Below are positions 7,633 to 14,761 of a DNA stretch of 64,000 nucleotides, one piece after another. The notes under the pieces are model-generated. The model had not been told where the DNA came from, ran no database searches, and saw only the letters and a program-made list of their open reading frames with translations. The stretch comes from Armatimonadota bacterium. GTDB taxonomy: Bacteria > Armatimonadota > DTGP01 > JAKQQT01. Position 1 is the stretch's first letter. Every line of letters starts with the position of its first letter. Location of the stretch: contig DASXVS010000043.1 in assembly GCA_036504095.1 (NCBI GenBank), positions 121,340 to 185,339 of the forward strand. The letters are read 5' to 3'. A program made the translations under genes and the position numbers.

Positions 7633-8551
7633 CCTGAACCGGAACCGGGTCCGTTTTGGTCTCAAGCTCACTCAAACGCGGGATGGCGACAATCGCCATA
7701 TCGTAATAATCCCTGTGGCGTTCAACACCGACCGCCGCCACCCCGACGGCTTCGGCCGCAGCTATTGTTGAGCCTGATCCCATGAACGGATCAGCAACAA
7801 CCCCAGTCCCCATTGGGAGTGAGGCATACACGATCGGTCGCAGAATGGACTGCGGCTTCAGACTCGGATGCTTTGCGATAGCACGCTCTCGCTGTGGGGT
7901 TCGCTCGCTCGTGATCACATCCTCGAAGGGACCCCCGTCATGGCGCCGCCTTAGTGCGCCTGTGCCGTACTCGCGCAGACAGTCACTCACCTTCATTCCG
8001 GACGGCATTGGCTTTCTGAAGATACCCCATGGCTCATAACATCCGCGCGGCAGGCTCTGCTGATCCTCGAATTCGACTTCTGCGTTCTTTGGCCTGTCTC
8101 CGCCCCGGAGTGTCCTGACCAGGCGGATCAATTCGCCACGGAACTCAAGTCCACCTTCAACGATCGCAGAGAAGACAAGCTGCGACAGGAATGTGTTAGA
8201 CGCGAGGAATACGTGACCGCCCGGCCTAAGAGCGTGAACAGCAACCCTTGACCATTCAATGAAGAACCGCCTCAGTGTCTCTCGTTCCTTGTTGTTGAGG
8301 GCCGTGAACCGAGGAAGCGGGGATCGTACACACCCACCGAACGCAGGCGGAAGTCGCCATATACCTCCGTTGCCATTCTCCATTTTCTCTATCTGGTCGA
8401 AGTCGTATTCCTTGACTCCGTATGGGGGATCTGTCACGATCGCATGGAGTGCGTTGGGAGCAAGCCGGCTCATCCATTCGAAGCAATCCGCATGGACGAT
8501 CAGCGACGATCCAATTTCCTGGTGCCCGTATCCGTTCGCAAGTTCATTCAT
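7592..8551 (-). CDS. Site-specific DNA methyltransferase, beta-class (probable N6-adenine)
   Basis: The 319-aa enzyme transfers methyl from S-adenosylmethionine to a DNA base. Catalytic motif IV DPPYG is at 41-45 and the SAM-binding motif I (DPFMGSGST) is at about 254-262. Catalytic before SAM motif is the beta-class order, and DPPY favours adenine-N6 over cytosine-N4. The region between includes GGHVFLASN, the usual motif around the central strands. It protects phage and host DNA from the convergent nuclease at 6964-7632. A TAGAAT box at 8558-8563 would put the transcription start almost at the ATG, and no Shine-Dalgarno sequence is visible, so a leaderless mRNA is possible. Confidence 0.88.
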   Translation of the reverse strand: MNELANGYGHQEIGSSLIVHADCFEWMSRLAPNALHAIVTDPPYGVKEYDFDQIEKMENGNGGIWRLPPAFGGCVRSPLPRFTALNNKERETLRRFFIEWSRVAVHALRPGGHVFLASNTFLSQLVFSAIVEGGLEFRGELIRLVRTLRGGDRPKNAEVEFEDQQSLPRGCYEPWGIFRKPMPSGMKVSDCLREYGTGALRRRHDGGPFEDVITSERTPQRERAIAKHPSLKPQSILRPIVYASLPMGTGVVADPFMGSGSTIAAAEAVGVAAVGVERHRDYYDMAIVAIPRLSELETKTDPVPVQAILNLPDLLCTPS

Positions 8552-8808
8552 TACTTCATTCTAGTGGTGTTGTCATCCTCCCATCCACTGGGTTAACATC
8601 CGGGCATGAAGCGTAAGTCGCCTTGGTGGAAAAGGTTGCTCATTGGAGCCCTCGAATACCTCTGCAACCCAGGAGCATGGGCCTGGCGTCGTCTCAAGCG
8701 TTAGTTGCATCCGCACGTCTGCCTGCCACATACTCTTCATAACTGCCATTGAGTGCACGCTTTGGCAGGAAGTAGATCAGTAGGAGGTTCCCACGATTGG
8801 AGTGACGC

Positions 8809-9021
8809 ATGACACGGCTAGAATGGTTGGAGCAGGAGTACGCAGTCGAAATGGCGGAGGGAATGCTGGCCACGGCCAGGGATCTCTATGACTCGGGAGA
8901 AGAGGTCCCAGCCTGGGGTCTCGACAAGCAGCTAGTCTACGTACTGTGTGCTGCACATGCGAAAATCAGGGTCGCTCATCCTGACCTGAAAATGGTCCGG
9001 AAGAACGGAGCAGAGTGCTGA
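8809..9021 (+). CDS. Small unknown phage protein (70 aa)
   Basis: The protein is not recognised. It is mostly helical and acidic at its N-terminus (LEWLEQEYAVEMAEG), with no membrane segment or signal peptide. GGAGTGA lies 5-6 nt upstream of the ATG at 8809, which supports translation. It precedes another small gene on the same strand (9095) by 73 bp, and the two may form a short rightward unit. Confidence 0.6.
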   Translation: MTRLEWLEQEYAVEMAEGMLATARDLYDSGEEVPAWGLDKQLVYVLCAAHAKIRVAHPDLKMVRKNGAEC

Positions 9022-9094
9022 TCTGAGCAGGGATTGGGGAGCGGAAGTCGGTCGGGCCCACGGCGCTCCCCAATCTCTTTTTATGGAGGAAGAA

Positions 9095-9337
9095 ATGCGA
9101 TCACCCACAGAAAAACAATGCCACGACCTCATGGACGAGATTTTTGAGCGGCACGCCGCACGGCCCAAGAGAGAAGTCGACTGGTCGCGCTACAACGGAT
9201 CCAACTTTCTCGATTTGCTATTCGAGGCAGACGCCGCACAGCGCAGAGTGAGGATGGAGACAAAAAAAGGCCTAGACCCATCCGAAGACGGGTCTAGGCC
9301 CGTTTGCCCTGGCACCCAAGCAGGGCAAACCCGATAG
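9095..9337 (+). CDS. Small unknown phage protein whose 3' end runs through two hairpins (80 aa)
   Basis: The protein is charged and helical (CHDLMDEIFERHAARPKRE) with no recognised domain. GGAGG lies 5 nt before the ATG at 9095; the in-frame ATG at 9083 overlaps that motif and is less likely. The last 24 codons (from METKKG) are encoded by two back-to-back inverted repeats, the first of which is a terminator-like hairpin. The C-terminus is therefore probably constrained by DNA or RNA structure rather than by protein function. Confidence 0.55.
   Translation: MRSPTEKQCHDLMDEIFERHAARPKREVDWSRYNGSNFLDLLFEADAAQRRVRMETKKGLDPSEDGSRPVCPGTQAGQTR
9262..9305. terminator. Bidirectional terminator closing the leftward late operon
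   Basis: A perfect 11-bp stem (GGCCTAGACCC at 9269-9279, GGGTCTAGGCC at 9290-9300) encloses a 10-nt loop. On the minus strand it is followed by seven T (from A7 at 9262-9268), a strong intrinsic terminator for leftward transcription arriving from the holin end. On the plus strand it is followed only by CGTTT. Confidence 0.75.
9302..9330. repeat. Second perfect inverted repeat abutting the terminator
   Basis: GTTTGCCCTG (9302-9311) and CAGGGCAAAC (9321-9330) form a perfect 10-bp stem with a 9-nt loop, starting 1 bp after the previous hairpin ends. It ends 9 bp before the ATG of the triple-HTH gene, so it could affect that gene's translation or act as an operator. Confidence 0.65.
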
Positions 9338-9339
9338 AT

Positions 9340-10056
9340 ATGCTGTCCGCTCAGGACGTCGCCCTGATGAAGGGCGTCACGCGCGGAGCGGTTTGTTTGG
9401 CCATCAGACACGGGCGCCTGGCGGCAATCAAAATCGTGCTGCCCCCCAGCACCAAGAAGCGTCCGGGCCGCAGCGTGTGGAGGATCGCGCCGCAAGACGC
9501 AGAAGCCTGGGACGCAGAAGACCGGCAACCGCGCGCTGGTGCTGTCGTTGTAGATCCCGGACCGAAACGCGACGGTGAACTGAGTATTGCGGAGGCCGTG
9601 GCTCTGAAAGGCGTCACCGAAACGGCATTACGGCAGGCAATCCATACCCACCGCCTGTCCGCCCGGTGGTCGCCACACGACCCACCCGCTCCCACGGCTG
9701 TCCCGAGTCGAGGTAACACACACCAGGGTCACTGGTATATCAACCGCGAAGACCTGCTGGCCTGGCGTCCAGGACACCGAAACGCCGGCGGCGCGGGTTC
9801 CAGTCCGAACGTGGTCAAGGCGGCCGATGATATGACCGTGCCGGAAGTCGCGGCCCTGAAAGGCATTACCGCGAAGGCGGTCAGGAAGGCCATTTACCAA
9901 GGACGCCTGCCCGCCCAATGGGCGCCCTGGGAGATCGCCGACGACCCTGAGGACACTCGCCTGTCGAAAGATCGGCGCCCAGGGCGGTGGCTGATTAAGA
10001 AGTCCGACGCCGCAGCATACGCGAACCCTATCCTCCCTGCCGACAGGGTCAGCTGA
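9340..10056 (+). CDS. Protein with three tandem excisionase/AlpA-like helix-turn-helix units
   Basis: The 238-aa product contains three diverged copies of one unit, each beginning with a HTH of the MerR/excisionase type and ending with an aromatic-basic strand. Unit starts are SAQDVALMKGVTRGAV (about 2), SIAEAVALKGVTETAL (about 82) and TVPEVAALKGITAKAV (about 167). Each is followed by (H/Q)GRL or HRL, and units 2 and 3 end with W-Y/L-I-(N/K)-(R/K)-x-D. Single units of this kind bind DNA as excisionases or phage regulators. I have no known protein with three copies. The frame could open earlier at a TTG (9304), but the ATG at 9340 follows both hairpins; no strong Shine-Dalgarno is present. The gene runs against the late operon, and its stop codon lies inside the palindrome at 10043. 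Confidence 0.65.
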   Translation: MLSAQDVALMKGVTRGAVCLAIRHGRLAAIKIVLPPSTKKRPGRSVWRIAPQDAEAWDAEDRQPRAGAVVVDPGPKRDGELSIAEAVALKGVTETALRQAIHTHRLSARWSPHDPPAPTAVPSRGNTHQGHWYINREDLLAWRPGHRNAGGAGSSPNVVKAADDMTVPEVAALKGITAKAVRKAIYQGRLPAQWAPWEIADDPEDTRLSKDRRPGRWLIKKSDAAAYANPILPADRVS

Positions 10057-10062
10057 CCCTGT
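10043..10062. repeat. 20-bp perfect palindrome, GGGTCAGCTGACCC family
   Basis: The core AGGGTCAGCTGACCCT is extended to a perfect 20-bp palindrome. It lies between the convergent triple-HTH and holin genes, and the TGA of the core supplies the stop of the HTH gene. Other copies: 19810-19825, 25982-25999, 32567-32588, a one-mismatch copy at 36132-36145 and a variant at 27343-27356. Confidence 0.8.
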
Positions 10063-10578
10063 TCAATCGGGCGGGCCAACCAGCTTCCCAAACCATCCGG
10101 TCGGGATTTTGATCCCGAGCAGACTCAGGTTTTCAACGATGGAGATAGACTCGACCCCGACCAGCAGCATGCCGAGATCCCGGACAGCCGCCCCGCCGAG
10201 ACCCATGTGGTCGTCGATCGCGTGGGCCATGGCGAGGGCGCCAAGGCCACCAACGAGCTTGCGCAGGACGCCCGTGTGGGCGATCCTGGACGTTATCGTC
10301 CTGTGGCCTGCCCAGGCGGCGCTTAGGCCCGTCACAAAGTCGACCAGCATGAGTTGAAGGTACAAATGGGCCGGGGCGAGCTCAGGGCCTGTGCCCCAGA
10401 TCTCATGTACTACGGCTGTCCAGGCCGCGGCCAGGCAGAGCCTGAACAAGCGCCACATCCGCACGGGGTCGGTTTCGCAGAGAGCGGCGGCGAAAATGAT
10501 GCGGTTCATGGGCTGGTCGTCCTCTCGTTCGATGAAGGGCAAATAGCTGCGGAGGCTGTGGGTCTGCGTCATGATCAT
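10063..10578 (-). CDS. Phage holin, Phage_holin_4 / toxin-secretion holin type
   Basis: The 171-aa membrane protein carries the holin_4 core. It begins with a transmembrane segment (LYLQLMLVDFVTGLSAAWAG, about 72-91), then a loop with S-R-I-A-H-T-G-V-L-R-K-L, a second hydrophobic segment (LVGGLGALAMAHAID) and the C-terminal signature GVESISIVENLSLLGIKIP. Holins make holes in the inner membrane at the end of the lytic cycle. AGGA lies 6 nt upstream of the ATG at 10578. This is the last gene of the leftward late operon. No endolysin is recognisable beside it, which is unusual. The N-terminal 50 residues are longer than in many family members. Confidence 0.82.
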   Translation of the reverse strand: MIMTQTHSLRSYLPFIEREDDQPMNRIIFAAALCETDPVRMWRLFRLCLAAAWTAVVHEIWGTGPELAPAHLYLQLMLVDFVTGLSAAWAGHRTITSRIAHTGVLRKLVGGLGALAMAHAIDDHMGLGGAAVRDLGMLLVGVESISIVENLSLLGIKIPTGWFGKLVGPPD

Positions 10579-10660
10579 CCGGTGTCCTAACGTGGAGATC
10601 GAGGGCGGTCGGCGGGGACACGGGTCGGATTACCCGTATCCGCTGCGGGGTTGCCGAGCG

Positions 10661-10966
10661 TTACGGGACGACGACGTATACGATCTCCGTAGGCATCGTT
10701 TCGGAGTGGCTGCCCGTCCGCACGATCCGGGTCCGGACGTTGCCGACGAGGATTGTTGATGGCGCGGGGATGGTGATCGTGGCGGGCGTGGCGCCGTCGC
10801 CCTGGTCGGTGATGGCGGCGTTGATGATGACAACCGTCCCGTCGGGCAAATGGTCGTGGGCGGCGACGGTATCGCCAGCGTGCAGCCAGGTCCCGCCCGT
10901 CGAGCTCGCGAGGCCGATAACCCTGGCCGGTTCCGTGTCGCCCTGATGGTATGTGTATGCGTTCAT
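10661..10966 (-). CDS. Small virion-associated or tail-fibre accessory protein (101 aa)
   Basis: The family is not recognised. The product is Thr/Val/Ile-rich and beta-type, with no signal peptide or membrane segment. GGAGG lies 5-6 nt upstream of the ATG. It sits between the signal-peptide tail protein (11017-11724) and the holin on the same strand, as expected of a tail-fibre accessory or fibre-capping protein. The assignment to the virion rests on position and composition only. Confidence 0.5.
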   Translation of the reverse strand: MNAYTYHQGDTEPARVIGLASSTGGTWLHAGDTVAAHDHLPDGTVVIINAAITDQGDGATPATITIPAPSTILVGNVRTRIVRTGSHSETMPTEIVYVVVP

Positions 10967-11016
10967 GCGATCCTCCGATCGGCGTTTCTGCCGCTTGGTT
11001 GTTGTAGTGGTGTCGA

Positions 11017-11724
11017 TCAGTCCGGCACGCCGGCAACCGCCTTGCTGTCCGCGGGGGTCAGCCCGGCGACCTTGCCGATGCCGACGTAGGCGACCCGGCT
11101 CACCGCCTTGATGGATGTCGTCGTGTAGGGCGCGACCGCCTCCGTGAACGACACGTAGGTATCACCGGATGCGGCCGCGGTGGTCCCGGCGTAATATCCG
11201 GTCACGGTGTAGCCGGCCCCCATCGTCCCGCTGTTGACGCATTTGATCGTGATTTTGATGCGCTCTCCGGCGAGGATGCCGGTGCTGGTCGGCGTCCCCG
11301 TCCACGACTTGGCGGTGTTGTTGTTCGTGGGCAGCTCGGAGCCGTACGCCGCGTCGAGGATGACGCTCTGTACGGCGCCGGCCGCGTTTGTGCGCTCGAT
11401 TTTGATTTTGATCGTTGAGTTCGCGCTGTTGCTGGACTCCTGGGCCCAGCAGTTGAACGTGATGGTTCCCGCGATCGTGACGGCGTTCAGAGGTCCTGTC
11501 AGCCACGTGACGGCCGTGCCCGATTTGGCGAGTTGTATCAGGGTCCCGCCCGATGTCGTTGTACATGTCGCCGACTGGACGCCCGCCCCGCGCGTGAACG
11601 CCGTGGCGAGTTCGGTTTCGGCGCCGGGGTTGATGTCGGATGCCGAGTCGGTCAGATACACGGGCGTCGCCGCGTACGCGACCGCCGCCGTGAACAGGGC
11701 AAGTGTGAGGAGTAGGCGTTTCAT
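11017..11724 (-). CDS. Phage late protein with a Sec signal peptide, beta-rich (235 aa)
   Basis: The N-terminus MKRLLLTLALFTAAVAYA is a textbook Sec signal peptide with an A-Y-A cleavage site. It is followed by a Thr/Ser/Ala-rich beta protein with no recognised domain. Its start overlaps the stop of the large fibre-like protein (11724) by one base, and that protein also carries a signal peptide. Exported proteins are rare in a tail module. It may be a host-surface protein displayed during lysogeny or lysis, or a fibre assembled outside the cytoplasm. Both ideas are inference. Confidence 0.6.
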   Translation of the reverse strand: MKRLLLTLALFTAAVAYAATPVYLTDSASDINPGAETELATAFTRGAGVQSATCTTTSGGTLIQLAKSGTAVTWLTGPLNAVTIAGTITFNCWAQESSNSANSTIKIKIERTNAAGAVQSVILDAAYGSELPTNNNTAKSWTGTPTSTGILAGERIKITIKCVNSGTMGAGYTVTGYYAGTTAAASGDTYVSFTEAVAPYTTTSIKAVSRVAYVGIGKVAGLTPADSKAVAGVPD

Positions 11725-14378
11725 CAGTTGTGCTCCACTTGGACGAGCGACGGGTTGAACAGCATGCGGTCCGCGTGGATCGCCACTCCAATGACCTGGA
11801 TGACGTTATTCGCCGCGGACGGTGCAGTCTGTGTGAGCGTGTTGCCGGTCGTTCCGGTCGTGGACAGATACACCGTCCCGCCCACCGTCCAGTTCCAGGT
11901 GTCGTCACGGGCCACGCCCATCACGAGATAATTCCCGGTCGCTCCCGATCCGATGGTCGCATCCGCAACCATGACGACGGCACTGGCGTTCGCAATAGCG
12001 TCCGCTTTCGCGAGTGTCGCCTGTCCCGACGCGTTGATGCAGCACACGTCGCCGATGGCCTGCGCCTGCGCGGCCACGAGCTGGATGGTGGTGCCGCTGG
12101 TCGTGTGGTCTGCGCCCGGGGCGGCCGTCAACGCGACCGACCCCGAACTGCCCGTTACGGATCCCGACGGGACGACGTAGTCGGTCCCGGCAGTCGCGGC
12201 CACCGGAGTCGCCGTCGTGTTCGCGCCTTTGAGGATGCCGCTCGGCCAAATGACGGCCGTCGGCGTTCCGGCTGAACAGACCGGGATGCCGGTGATGCTG
12301 CCGAGTTTCGCAGCCGACCCGGTTGTGTCCTGATTGAGCGTTGGAAACGACGTGAGTGCGGCCGCGGAGCCGTTCGGGGCGAGGTAGACAACTCCCGCGC
12401 CCGTTGTGTACACGCCGTTCGTGACCGTGTTCGCGTTGCCGGCAAGGTTTCCCACGAAACTCCCGGACACTACGCCGCCCGCGAACTGCCATCCCCCGGC
12501 GCTGGAATAGGTCGCGGTGCCGATGTTTCCCCCATCCGTCGCCGAGAGACCCAGCGCCGATTCGGCGACGCCGACCCTGGAGCCGGTGTATCGGGTGCCG
12601 TCCCACGTCAGCGACCCCAGGAGCTCGGTTCCGCTGTATGTGGCGAGTCCCCCCGCCGTGTCGGCCCGGGTCGCATTCGCGGCGGTGGCCGCCGACGTCG
12701 CGGTCGTTGCCGCGTCGGCAGTCGCGTGGAGTCCGAGTTTGCCCGCGAGGGCCGTCGAGAGATCGGTCTGATCACTCAACGTTCCGGCTATGGATCCCCA
12801 TGTCCCGCCGCCTGATCCGGACGGGGTTTGCCACGTCGCCACGCCGCCGGTCGTCCACCCGAGGAATTGCCCGGACGCGCCGCCCGCCATCGTCACGCCG
12901 GCCGCCGTGGTGGCGGTAGACGCGTTGCCGGCGACGGCGCCCGTGAACGATGGCGCTGTGATCGCTCCCCCAGGCCCTATGCTCGCGACGATGGCGCCAT
13001 TGGCCCAAACGTCCACCAGGTCGGCGGTCGGAGACGCGGTCGAATTCACCACCGACAGCGCGGGGACGGTTGCTACGTTGGCGACGAATGTGCCTGGCCC
13101 GAACATCGGCGCGTACGTCTCGGTCCCCCGGCAATCAGGCATGACCGCTGTGCCGTTCGCATGCGACACCGGGCATGGTCGGATGAGCCCTCCGAACTGA
13201 GTAGCGTTTACGATTTTGGCGTAATAGAACAACTCTGTGCCGATCAGCATCCAGCCGGACGTTGGGAACCCGACTGTCGATGTCACATTCAGCACGGTGT
13301 CCGTCGCGCCGAACGCGGATGCCAGGTACGTAAAGGCGGCGTAGCGGGGAGCGTAATACACGGTAGCCCCAAGCGCGTGCGACGCGCTCGTGGACCCGAC
13401 GTACGCCCGGAAATTGAGGGTGAAATGCGTCCCGTCGGGGATGGATGAATAACCGACGTATTCGTTATCGATCTTGAGCGCCCCCGTCGGAGGGTAGCCC
13501 GCGGTGGACGCGACTTGCAGGTTCGTGCCGAAACTGGCGATAGCGGCTGTCAGTGTCGTGGTCGGAGAGCCGGGACCCATGGGATCCCCGGCGCTCGCGT
13601 TCTGAAAGAATTTGATCCACCCTGTCCCGTTCATGCCGAGGACGGCCGCGGCGTCGCCAGACCCAGCACCCAATCGAGCACTATCAAAAACCCCAGACGT
13701 GATGTAATAGGTCGGGATGTTGGTCTGGGCGGGGAGCTCCGTCAGGTACGCCCCGCTCCCGCGAAAATGCGGCGCCTTGATGTCCGCTGTCGACACCCAA
13801 CCGCTCGCGTCGGCGCTTATACCGGAGGCGGTGTAACCGTCCCACAGCCCGCCGGCCATGGTCGCCGTGTCCGCGTTGCCGGAAAACATGCCGATGAAGT
13901 TTCCGAACACTGGCCCGCCATTGAACGTGTACCCCGACATGTTCGGGTTGTCGTCCGTAAACTGCCAGCCGGTGGCGTTGGTGTAGCTGATAGACCCAAT
14001 GGTTCCGCCCTCCGTCGCCGAGAGGCCCGTCGCCGTGGTCGCGGTGCCAGCGTTGCCGTATATCGATATGGGCCACGTCCCAGTCGCCCCGGCACCGTTA
14101 AGCGGGGCTTTGCCGGCGAGCGCCGCCGAGAGGTCGGTCTGATTGGCCAACGTCCCCGCTATGGAGCCCCACGTGCCGCCGCCCGTCCCGATGCCGAGGT
14201 AGGTTTTGAGCGCGTTGAGGTCCGCCGCGGCGTAACCGGTGCCGCCCCGGCCGAGGGCGACGACGGGCAGTTGTTGATTGGATATCCGCTGGCCGGCCGC
14301 CGGGATGACGGACAGCGCGCAGAGCGCCAGGGTGATCAGATACTGGTGGCCAACGGCCATTGATATGTGTTTTCGCAT
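11724..14378 (-). CDS. Large tail-fibre-like repeat protein with a Sec signal peptide
   Basis: The 884-aa product has a signal peptide (about 1-29, hydrophobic core YLITLALCALSVIPAAG). Fibre-type repeats follow: GTWGSIAGTLANQTDLS (about 68-84) recurs as GTWGSIAGTLSDQTDLS near residue 520, LSATEGG(T/N)IG is used twice, and GNA(S/G)TATTA motifs recur. The W-G-S-I-x-G-T-L-x-x-Q-T-D-L pattern is common in siphovirus tail fibres. The last 130 residues form a separate compact beta domain (CCINASGQATLAKAD) that could bind a receptor. The frame stays open upstream to 14873, overlapping 14393-14746. The ATG at 14378 with GGAAGG 7 nt before it and a signal peptide right after is the better start. Confidence 0.72.
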   Translation of the reverse strand: MRKHISMAVGHQYLITLALCALSVIPAAGQRISNQQLPVVALGRGGTGYAAADLNALKTYLGIGTGGGTWGSIAGTLANQTDLSAALAGKAPLNGAGATGTWPISIYGNAGTATTATGLSATEGGTIGSISYTNATGWQFTDDNPNMSGYTFNGGPVFGNFIGMFSGNADTATMAGGLWDGYTASGISADASGWVSTADIKAPHFRGSGAYLTELPAQTNIPTYYITSGVFDSARLGAGSGDAAAVLGMNGTGWIKFFQNASAGDPMGPGSPTTTLTAAIASFGTNLQVASTAGYPPTGALKIDNEYVGYSSIPDGTHFTLNFRAYVGSTSASHALGATVYYAPRYAAFTYLASAFGATDTVLNVTSTVGFPTSGWMLIGTELFYYAKIVNATQFGGLIRPCPVSHANGTAVMPDCRGTETYAPMFGPGTFVANVATVPALSVVNSTASPTADLVDVWANGAIVASIGPGGAITAPSFTGAVAGNASTATTAAGVTMAGGASGQFLGWTTGGVATWQTPSGSGGGTWGSIAGTLSDQTDLSTALAGKLGLHATADAATTATSAATAANATRADTAGGLATYSGTELLGSLTWDGTRYTGSRVGVAESALGLSATDGGNIGTATYSSAGGWQFAGGVVSGSFVGNLAGNANTVTNGVYTTGAGVVYLAPNGSAAALTSFPTLNQDTTGSAAKLGSITGIPVCSAGTPTAVIWPSGILKGANTTATPVAATAGTDYVVPSGSVTGSSGSVALTAAPGADHTTSGTTIQLVAAQAQAIGDVCCINASGQATLAKADAIANASAVVMVADATIGSGATGNYLVMGVARDDTWNWTVGGTVYLSTTGTTGNTLTQTAPSAANNVIQVIGVAIHADRMLFNPSLVQVEHN

Positions 14379-14392
14379 GGGGGCGCCTTCCT

Positions 14393-14746
14393 TCAGACCG
14401 GGTACTTGAGCCGCAGGGTATCGTCCGCGCCGAACGTCTGCGTGCCGTCGAGCGTGATAGTGACCGAACGGCCGAGCGGACCGATCGTGATGCCGATATC
14501 GTCGACTGCTACGCCGTTCCAGTCCGCAGTGACCTCGGCCGCCGTCACCCAGGACGGGACCGGGTGGCCGCTCGTGTCGACGACGCATACCGACGCGCCG
14601 ACGGGTACCGGTACCAGGATCGACCGGTCCAGGCGCGGCGCCGCCTCGGCGGCAACCGGAACGACGGGGGCGGCAGCCGGCTGCGGCGCGGATCCCTGCC
14701 GGACGAGGATGTATGGAGACGGGGCGATCAATGTGGTTACGGACAT
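14393..14746 (-). CDS. Small tail-module protein (117 aa)
   Basis: The protein is not recognised. The N-terminal half is Ala/Pro/Val-rich and probably disordered (SAPQPAAAPVVPVAAEAAPR). The C-terminal half is predicted beta (ITIGPLGRSVTITLDG). It sits 14 bp upstream of the large fibre gene and 15 bp downstream of the SGNH-like protein gene in the late operon. That position suggests a virion-associated linker or fibre accessory, which is inference. Confidence 0.55.
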   Translation of the reverse strand: MSVTTLIAPSPYILVRQGSAPQPAAAPVVPVAAEAAPRLDRSILVPVPVGASVCVVDTSGHPVPSWVTAAEVTADWNGVAVDDIGITIGPLGRSVTITLDGTQTFGADDTLRLKYPV

Positions 14747-14761
14747 GGGGTGCTCCTGTGA

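Noticed and set aside
10043..10062. Palindrome considered as a bidirectional terminator for the converging genes
   Set aside because: No T-run on either side, no loop, and the same core occurs inside coding genes.
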